Source: Pachyseris speciosa
Taxonomy: Eukaryota; Cnidaria; Anthozoa; Scleractinia; Pachyseridae
Direction of reading: 5' to 3'
NCBI GenBank assembly: GCA_016490735.1
Contig: JAEMWC010000154.1
Location: 427,501 to 491,500 of the forward strand
Length of the DNA: 64,000 nt
Below the pieces are notes generated by a model that did no database searches, had not been told where the DNA came from, and was given only the letters and a program-made list of their open reading frames with translations. This document shows, in pieces, positions 22,693-32,999 of this stretch. Made by a program: the position numbers and the translations under genes. Each line of letters begins with the position of its first letter. Within the stretch, counting starts at the first letter, position 1.

Positions 22693-25600
22693 GCTCTTCG
22701 CGGGCACAGTCGTCCTAAATTTTCATAGCAAGTGGCAAAAATTAAACCTTGTGCGACTTAGGTGCAGCTTATATTAAAAATAAAGTCTTTACCGCATTGG
22801 CGACATCCAGTGTAGCGATAAGTAGTAGAATAAGTGGACCAATAGCTCGAACAGATGTTGTTGCTAACCAGCTTTTCATAGCAAAAGTCGTGTGAATAGC
22901 AACATCTAAAACACAGAAAAAAGAAAGTATGATAACTAAATTGAAAATCTGAAGACAGGCGCCTGTTGTTACCATGGAAGATCGGTAACTATTCGTTTTT
23001 GTGAATGATATATGAAATGAAATTGATAATAAAATTTGTTAAATTTCATGGAACGCAAAAACGCGGCGCGTAAAACATTGTTGTTTACGAAACTTTTATT
23101 TCCCACTTTCTTTGTTCGTTTTTTCGTTCCTTCATTATTTAGTCCTTTCGTTCTTTCCCGAGCTCGTGATATCCAAAAAATACAAATTTCACAAAAATCC
23201 ACATTGTGTTTGTCAAAGTTGTTGGAACACTAAGCTGCGTTAAATTCCATGGGACACAAAAACGCGGCGCGAATAACATTGTCGTTTACAAAACTGTTAT
23301 TTCCTACTTTCTTTGTTTTTTGTTCGTTCTTTCTTTCTTTCGCGATATCCGAATAATACAAATTTCACAACAAATCGACATTTTGTTCATTGTCAAAATT
23401 GTTGGAACGCTAAGCTGCGGCTGTAAGAAGGAAAGAATGGAAAGAAACCAAAACGTACTTGTCAGTGTCATCTACAGGTGTGCCTGATCCACCATACCCA
23501 CACCAGCAGCCATAATCTAAATAATCCCACACGCTGCGACTTGTAGAACAAGCTATCATACTTCCAAACTGAAACAGGTTACGACCTAGTAAGGACCAAA
23601 TGAATGAAAGAGTAGAGTGGTAGAATTGACCACAAAAGGTAGAACAGGTGTGTATTTAACATTTTAATCTAGTTTAGCGTGATATTAAAGTCTGCAAGCC
23701 GATATAAGGTAAGTGTTCATTTCCTTTAAAGGGGCAATATCGCGAAATTTGGATGAACCATAAGGTGAGTTTGCCACAGCGGAACCTTTAAAAGTAAATG
23801 CAATTTCCTTACGAAGTACTTAATATGTGAACTGAATCTATTTGTGGCTCTCTGTGGCCACGGATGACGCCGGATATGGATTAAAACTTGAATAAGTTTA
23901 GGCTTACTTTTTCGGGTTTTGCTAAAATTGTGTCTTGGAAATATCGTCATCAAATAATATTAGTTTCTTTTTCGTCCAAGAAATATTTTGAAATCTAACG
24001 CTTTATGTTACACGGTCGAATCATGTAACAGATAAAGCACAAAAAGTAATTCCTCGCAATTTGAAAATGAATTATATGAAGATTTTCCATGACATGCAGA
24101 ATTGAATTGGAGTGAACTGAAATTTTAAGGAGGTTAAAGAAGGGATTGAAACGTTAAAAAAAATACTTTGGAAAACCACCAGACAGTTGACATCCCACAA
24201 GGGCACTGCAGGTTGCTGGGGAACTGTTTAACGTTCGTCTACACCTTTACTAATTTCTAACTTCAAATTCCAATTTTAAACCTTCATTAAATCCCCAATA
24301 TTTCCTTATTTCCCTCAATTTAGGTAATCCGTTGAGAAAATTATCTCTTCCCAAATATACCCAAAAATCACCAAAACATTCACAAAATATCCCACAACAT
24401 AGCTTCGTGAGATGAGCATAAGGATTTTTAATTGCTTGAAACGCGAACGAGATATTAAGGTTAAATTTATGTAAAGCGACTAAAAAATGATGTTCAGGTA
24501 TAATCCCGCCATTGGTGAGTTCATCCCGGTAGTGCACCGGATCGAAATTCCCATATCGGTATGAAAATTTATGCTGGTATATAACTTCTCATTCTGGCCC
24601 AAATTATCAAGCCTTGAAAGCCTGGAAATTTTGGTTTATCAACGGAGTTGATAATGTAAATTGAAAGCCTGGGACTGTTAACCGTGATCAAGAGAGAATG
24701 AGGTGGTACGTTGTATGTACTTTGTGCGCCAACAACTATCGGTACCACTTCTACGTGTCTCATCCCCCATAAATTCTTAATTTCTCTCTTTAGATCCTGA
24801 TATTTCTCAACTTTTTCTCCTTCCTTCTCATGCACCCTGTGGTCCCACAGTGACTCAATATCCACAATGATTGCCTTGTTATTTTCCTTTTCTACAACAA
24901 CAATGTCTGGTTTTCTGGCTGCGATGATATGGTCACACTGAATGGTCATGTCCCACAAGATCTTATAACTTTCGTTTTCCACAACCCTTTCTGGTTGGTG
25001 TTCAAACCATTTCTCACTTCTGTCTATATCATACTTACAACAGAGTTTCCAGTGCATCAATCTGGCAAAACTGTCGTGCCTTCTCTTTTATTCTCTCTGC
25101 GCCAGTGTGCTACATTCACTAATAATGTGGTTTATTGTTTCACCCTTCTCGACACACAATCTACAAAGTGGGGAATCCACTGACTTGTAGATGTCGAACT
25201 TGACATAATTCGTTCTCAGTGCCTGTTCTTTGGCTGCAAAAATAAGTGCTTCAGTTCCGATTTTTAAGTCGCTTTTTCTAGTCCATTCCTAGATTTTGTC
25301 TTTGTCAACTGTCTCTGGCATATCACGCGGGAATTGACCATGCATTTTTTTTCTCTTTCCATCTATTCAAGGTAGCATTCTGCCTTTATTGTTTGCAGTC
25401 TCTCTTTTTCTTTGCTGCATCACTGTTCAAGATCCCTATCCCCCTTACTCATGCCAACAATCTCTCGTTTGAATTGTTGAGATACCATGCCAGATTATTT
25501 TCCTTGGCCTTCACACACATTTCGCAACTAATTAGGCCTCTTCCTCCTTTCTGTGGTGATAGATGCAACCTGTCTACATCACTTTTGGGGTGTAGAGCCC

Positions 25601-28600
25601 CATATAGTGACATCGTCTTGCTGGTTTTTCTATCCAGCTCCTTTAGTTCGTCGCTCTTCCATTCTATCACACCGGCGCTATACCTTAGGATTGCAACAGC
25701 CCATGTGTTGACAGCCATGATCTTATTCCTTCCATTCAACTTTGTCTTTAACACCAATTTCAGCCTCCGTTTAATTTCCTTTGAAAACAAGTCTTTCATT
25801 TCCTTCTCCTTCAAATGATCTGCTTCCAGGATGCCTAAGTACTTGTACCCATTGTCGTCGATCTCCTTCATAACTTGCCCTCCACACTTCTTTATTCCAA
25901 ATTCCATTCCTATGTCTAAGCTAAATGTATGAACTGTCTGTACAAGGAAGTCAATATGTTCGTAAGATTTCCCAAGCAGTTTCAGGTCATCCATGAACAG
26001 TAGGTTGTTTATCTTGAACTCACGCCCTCTGCACTCATATCCAGCTTTTGACCTTCTCAGCACTAACGAAAGTGGCACCAAACACAGTACAAACAACAAT
26101 GGCGCCGGAAAGGCTATCTCCCTGGAAGATAAAATATATAGTCCATGGGCCAAGTGGCTAAAAATGGCGGATCGTTACCACTCGGGGGGGGAGGAAGGCC
26201 ACCATATATCAAATTAAAGCTTATCATGTGTAGATTTCAAAAATATATGATGGAAATGTTGTAAGAGTAGCTTAAGGGAGTCACGTGACCTTGAATTTTG
26301 CATAATTAGCATAAATTGATAATATACTAAAATGCGGCTTTTAGCAAGTAATTCTCTAGATTCTGCATAAAATAAAGCAGGCATAGATAAGATATAATGT
26401 CTGTAAAGTGTTTTGTCACCTTTAAGGGTAGATAGTCACGTGACAGTGATGTCACTTCCGGTCGCGGTTAAAAAAAACCTCAAATTTTGTCTATTTTCCT
26501 TATTTGTTTTTATATTTTTTGCTTCTTTCTGTTATGTGATTCAAAACTACATTTTACAACATATCAATAGCAGTAAAAGATAATATAAGAAGTATTATTT
26601 CAGATGCATGATTTATCATTAAGCGATTTTTCACCGGTATGGTAACCCTATGGCGTTACTCTTGAAAAAGAATGGGCACAAATGTACAAGGAAGCCATCT
26701 TGTTTTTGTGGTAAATACAGTCCTCAAAGATGTGAACGATGAAAAGATGGATTCAAGCATACCTCGTAAAAGACAAAGAACTGAGCCTTATTGCATAATA
26801 CATTGTACTGATGAAAACACAACGTTAATCAGTCCAAATTCTCATGACTCATGGAAAACGTTGCAAAAAAGCTGGTGAAATCAGAGATCACGAAGGCATT
26901 CTTAGTGTACAGGTTGCCGATGACCAAATCCCGAATGGAGTATTTTACCATCGCAAATGTCGATGCACGTTTACACACAAACATGACTTAGATCGAATTA
27001 AAAAGAGTAAGAATGATGAAAAGAGGAGGAGGGGGAGGTGGAGAGGAGTCATTTAGAGAAGAGATCATCTATAAGACAAGGTAAGATGCTTCTTGGCGGC
27101 TAAATAAAAAAAGAAAGAATCTTAGACAAATAAGATAATCATAAAGTAGCTAGTTGTGTATGGAAAGAAAAGTTTCAGTATTGCAGAATTTTAGTTATAG
27201 TTATAGTTATCTATATTAATATCTTGTGTTCTATTATGACAAGTAAAATTGTTAATAAAATTATAAAAACATTAATTTATTTAAGGAAAGCCAAGTACTT
27301 CCAGCTCCGGGTGTACGAGAAACAGTGCATCTTCTGTGAAAAGAAAGAGAAGTTTGTTAAAGGTTCAAAATCAAGGGAAGGCTTGACACAAGCCAGACAA
27401 CACAGAGTCGATGACACAGTGAGAAAAGCTGCAGAAATAAAACATGACAAGAGAATCCTGGCCCTGGCAAGCCGAGAGCTGGTTGCAGCCGAAGCTCACT
27501 GGCACCATTCCTGCTACAAGAATTATACGAGGGCAAAGAGCAAATCTGTGAATACAACAGATACTGAAGAACTTCCTGATAGTTATACTGAAGCCGAGCT
27601 CAACGGATTTTCTAGATTATGCGATTATATAAGGAATGAATTATTTCAGAGCAATAATATAATGGAGCTTGTACAATTAAGTGATATGCTTAGAGGGTGG
27701 ATGTTGGAATCTGGGGTAAATCAAACCGTCAACAATAACTCACTTAAGAAGAAAACTAAGTGTTGAATTTGGAAATTCTTTACACTTGATTCAAAATGAA
27801 TCTAACAAAGTTATCGTCTACCCAGATAGCCTCACACGGGATCAGCTAGTCTTATTAAATCATCGCCTACGTTTTAAGGGCCTCTCGTTCACACATTGGC
27901 GAAAGTTTAAAAGACGTTGCTAGTGAGATTAGGCAGTCTGTAAAGCAACACTGCGCTAAACAAGAGTGACCTCCAGATCCCTCCAATATCAACCGGGAAA
28001 ACAGTGGCGCTCCAACTATAGTGACAACCTTTCTTCAGTACGTTCTGGGTGGCGATGATCAAGAGCTCGGTGAACGCATGACCTGGTTTTGCAGTTCTGT
28101 TGGCCAAGACCTTATGTTTGGTATAACCCGTGGTCGATACAAGCCTGCAAAACACATTCTGTTACCCTCGGCAGTCAAATCGCTAACAGGTATTTCATTA
28201 TTATAAACATTATTATAATTGTTTTTACAAGTGACTGCAATTTATTCACGGTTAAACTTTCTATCTATTTCAGGTAATGTTGAGCTTATACAGATTCTAA
28301 ACCGTCTTGGGCACGGTATATCATATTCTCAACTCGAAGAGGTTGATACAGCTCTGTGCCTACAAAAGCTTGCCATGACACCTGAAGATGGCGTCCCTCT
28401 CCCAAGCAACATATACCCAGGTAAAAATACTGTCCTCGCCTTTGACAACATTGATAGGCTCGAAGGAACCCTGTCCGGAGGTGGGACATCGGATCGTGTT
28501 AATGGTATCGCCGTTCAGCCTGTTACTTACGGTCCTGATCAGAAAATAGTGGTCCCCAAGGTGGAAAAGACAAAGAAAAGATCCTTCTCTGCTCCAGAAG

Positions 28601-30580
28601 AGCGTCTCCCAATCTACAATGTTGGCAAGCGAGTTGGGCCCCCGCCAAGAAAAGTGAGGGATGTTGACGGCGAAACAATTCTTGAAGAATTTACAAAGAA
28701 GAATCTGCTGTTCATCCTTGCTCGTCTACATTATGCAGCCCATCAACAAAAGGTCAGCAGCTGGACTCGGTTTAACATCACGGTTCACGACAAAGATGCC
28801 ATCATTCCCAATAATGTAGGCTATTTGCCGACCATTAATGCACCAGCCTCTGATGTTTCCACTGTCAACGAAACCCTGAACCGATCACTCACTATTATGC
28901 GCTCGCTCCATCTCAAAAGCATCATATGTGTTTTCGTTCAGGCCATCTATGCCAAGGTGTTTGAGGTGAAGTGCAAGGAGTATGAGAAGTTCAAGCCATA
29001 GTTCTACGTCTTGGAATTTTTCATACCATTGGTACATTAATCTCTATCATCGGTAAAAGGTTCCAGCATGCTGGTCTAAAGGACTTATTCATTGAAGCTA
29101 GGGTAGTGGCTGAGGGCTCCGTGTCTGCAGTTCTGGAGGGCCGAAACTATAACAGGGGTGTTCGTGTGCACAAACTGGCGTACGAAGCATTCATGAGGGT
29201 GGCATTGGAAGGATTTTATCCTTGGCTTAACGAGTCACACCAAGCGGACAGTCGTCAAGTACAAACATGTCTTGATGAAATTGGTACCCTAGCTGATGAA
29301 CTGTGTAAAGAAAGACACGATGAGGTTTTCAAGAGCCGAGTTTTCCAGCGTTTTTCTGACCTTTTTGCTAAATACACTCTTCATCTCCAGAATACCAATG
29401 GCCCCCTTTCAGCATTCTGGATGTCCTATATAGCCGACATGATCGAGCTACTACTTCACATGATCCGTGCCTCTAGAGAAGGTAATTGGGAACTCCAACT
29501 TTCCTGTATCCTCCAGATGCTCCCATGGTGCTTTTCCTACGATGTTATCAACTACGCAAGATACATGTCAGCTTATTACAGCGATATGACAAGCCTACCA
29601 GATAAGCACCCTGAGGTACACGAGTTCAAGAGAAACGGTGGATTTTCAGTTCAGTTGAGCAACAATACATTTAGAAGAATTCCCGTTGACCAGACTCTTG
29701 AAGAAACCGTAAATAAAGATACCCAAACACCTGGGGGTACCAAGGGCTTTAGTTTGAAACCTGGAGCCGTACAAAGGTACGACTTGACGGCAGAATTTAG
29801 AACTTTGTTCCTGTGCAGTTTGCGCGAAATGGTCGGCTATGCCAAGGGATGCACGGCCATGCTGACCTTCACTAGTCTCGCATTGGCCAAGATGAGAAAG
29901 ATGTTGCCGCAATGGTTGATTTAATCAAGAACTGGACAGATCCATTTGCAGGTCATGTGCAACTGTCCAGCATCTCAACAGGAGCTGTTGCCACTACTGC
30001 TATAGCAGAGGACCTTGCGACCGCCTATAAAGTTGGAGAGGCAGCCTACGCTGATTTCAAGAAGACCCGTCTCTAATAACAGCCCCCAAAGGTAAGGTTC
30101 AATGACAAATTGAAGAAGCAAAAGCTGAAAACCTTTAGTGCTTTATCGAAGACCAAGACAGTGGCAAAGGGTAAAGACAGAGAAACTGTTCTGCGCGCTG
30201 ATCGAAATTTGTTTGCGCGGATGATCGTAATTGCTGAAAGCCGCAATCTGCAAATGCAAGATGTGTTAAAGCACCCATTAGGCCCTCTTCGTGCTTCCCT
30301 GGCCTGCAACAATGGCTTTCCCCGCAAGACCAATAAGGCACAACTTGGCAAAGAATTGGGAAAAGTGAAGGGATTGGGAAAGTGAAGCCCCTGAAGAAGT
30401 TACTGAGTAAAAAGGAATACCAACGCACATTCGAGCAACTTGAAGAAAACTGGTTGATGTCTGAAGATCTTTTGATGCAGTTAGAGGCATTTGTCGCGGT
30501 TATCTATGGCGCAAAGAACGGTATCTCAGACGTGAATCAATGCAGATATTCGGTCTTCTGTGCAAAGAAAGGTAATAATA

Positions 30581-30622
<42 letters not shown>

Positions 30623-32963
30623 AACTTTATTAAAGGGTCATATGAAGGTCGCTAATCGGAGACACCTAGCTATCTGCATAATATTAAGAAATAAGACCAC
30701 AATGACAAAGAATAAATTCAGCGATAAATATAAGTGTTTTGTCGCCCCATACCTATGATATATATTCATATATTCATTCAGGTGAAGCGGAATCCCATCA
30801 GCTGCCTCCATGCCAAGACAGCTTGTATAAGCATTACCGGCGAGCCAACTATCAAGCGGCGATATGGAGAAATTCTCTACGAAACAATGACGTTCCATCT
30901 CCAGTTGGTCATGGCTGGTCTCTTGTAAATGACGGAGCTCAAGAGAGATTGGTGATAGATTGGATGAGTGGACTCCCGGCACCAACAGCTGTAATAGAGC
31001 TTATATCATGTATGTGCAAGAAGGCCTGTAATGATGATTCATGTGACTGCATTCGAAATGGGTTAAAGTGCTCCGACCTTTGCCGCCTAACAACTTGTTC
31101 TAACTGGCCAGATGAAGAAGAGGACATCCATGTAGACCTGGATGAAGAGGACGTTGAGTTTGACTGAAGTCTCTTGAGTGTGAGTGTGACATTTTACCTA
31201 CCCATGAGAAACACTTATCAATCTGAGAACACAGGCTACCCAGTTTAAATCTTATTTTAACATAAGCCAAAAAGATAGACAAAATTTGAAGGGGTTTTTA
31301 ACCGCGATCGGAAGTGACGTCACTGTCACGTGACTATTTATCCTTAAAAGTGACAAAATACTTTACAGACATTATATCTTATCTATGCCTGCTTTATTTT
31401 ATGCAGAATCTAGAGAATTACTTGCTAAAAGCCGCATTTTAGTATATTATCAATTTATGCAAATTATGCAAAATTCAAGGTCACGTGACTCCCTTAAGCT
31501 ACTCTTACAACATTTCCATCATATATTTTTGAAATCTACACATGATAAGCTTTAATTTGATATATGGTGGCCTTCCTCCCCCGAGTGGTAATGAAAAGCC
31601 ACTTGGCCCATGGACTACCTCTATTGATGTTCACAACTCCCAATGTCTGTCCACATGATGTCAGTTCAGTCTTCCACTCATCCATACTGCTCGCGAGAAA
31701 CTATCTCACATTAGCCGCAACACCAAACATTTCCAGGCATTCCATTATCCAACTATGTGGCACCATATCATAAGCGTTACAGTAATCGATCCAGGCCATG
31801 GCAAGGTTCGTGCGCCTTTTTTGCAATCCTTAAGAACTTATCAATCAGAATTTTGCAATCCTTAAGAATTATCAATTATTGCCTTATCAATCAGCAATTG
31901 ATCTTTAGTTCCCCTGCTTCCTCTCTTACACCCCTTCTGCTCTTCAGGTAGTATCTCCTCCAGGTACTCATACATCGCCTCAGCAATGACTCCTGTCATT
32001 AGCTTCCACATAAGGGGAAGGCAAGAGATAGGTCTAAAGTTGTCAACTGTGTTGCCTTTATTTGGATCCTTCAGACATAAAATCGTTCTCCCGAAGGTTA
32101 ACCATTCCGGCAACCGCTCTTCTCCATTCAAGATGTTATTCAACTGTTCAGCAATTCTTCCATGAAGGGCCCTCAACGTTTTTAACCAAAAACCTTGCAC
32201 ACCATCTCTGCCAGGGGCTTTCCAACTTGGCATCTTTCTACAATGGGCAGTTATCATCTCAGATGTTATCTCCAACTCTCCTTCTTGGTTACTCCTAATA
32301 TCATTTCTGATGTTAATCAGCCATTCCGCATTCCTATTATGCTCTTTCCCTACACTCCAGATGTCACTTCAAACCTTCTTACTATCGTCCGCATCGGGGA
32401 TTATATTGCCATTCCTGGCCGTACCATTCAATTCCTAATAGAATCTCTTCCGATCTTGCTGGAATAGTACGTTCTGTTTGTACTGCATGACCCGTTGTTC
32501 ATATATCTTAATCTTTGCGGCTTTAGCAAGTACCCTCTGTTTCAACTCTTCAATCACAGTTGTGATCTTTTTTCTCCTGATGTTGTACTTCTTTTCAAGC
32601 TGTCTAAACTTTCCCTTTTTTCTTAATTTTCACCTCGTTTTTCCCTTTCCAGGATATTGATATCTCTCCTAAGCATTCTAGTATCTCCTTCAATTCTCCT
32701 TTTCCACCACGGCTCTTTGTTCTTCTTTTTTGCAGTCTGCTTGAGGTTAATTTCTTTAGCGATGTAGATGCTTGCCGCATTGATTAGTTTGTTGGTCTCC
32801 GTGATGTTTCTAGTTGGGATTTGATCAAGAACCTTCTTGACTTTGACAGTCATCTCTTTTAGCTGCCGTTGGTTTGCCGGCCTTTTTGAAATTTACTGAG
32901 TTATTACCTCCTGATTTAAAGATCTATAATATGTCAGCAATCATTCTTCTATCCAAACGCTTC

Positions 32964-32999
<36 letters not shown>

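Larger units (their letters stand above)
26140..31616 (+). mobile_element. 5.5-kb TIR element carrying a spliced CXC-domain gene
   Basis: A complete-looking element interrupts the LINE. The ends are AGTCCATGGGCCAAGTGGCT and its inverted copy. The terminal inverted repeats extend about 350 bp (26140-26500 and 31266-31616), with about 93-95 percent identity by eye. Joining the LINE flanks gives the conserved NINRG/IFQGD RT motif, so this is a real insertion. The target duplication is not clear; the site is a TATA-rich spot and TA is possible. Inside is one plus-strand gene with three introns. The combination of TIRs, spliced gene and C-terminal CXC domain does not match a superfamily I can name with confidence. 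Confidence 0.85.
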
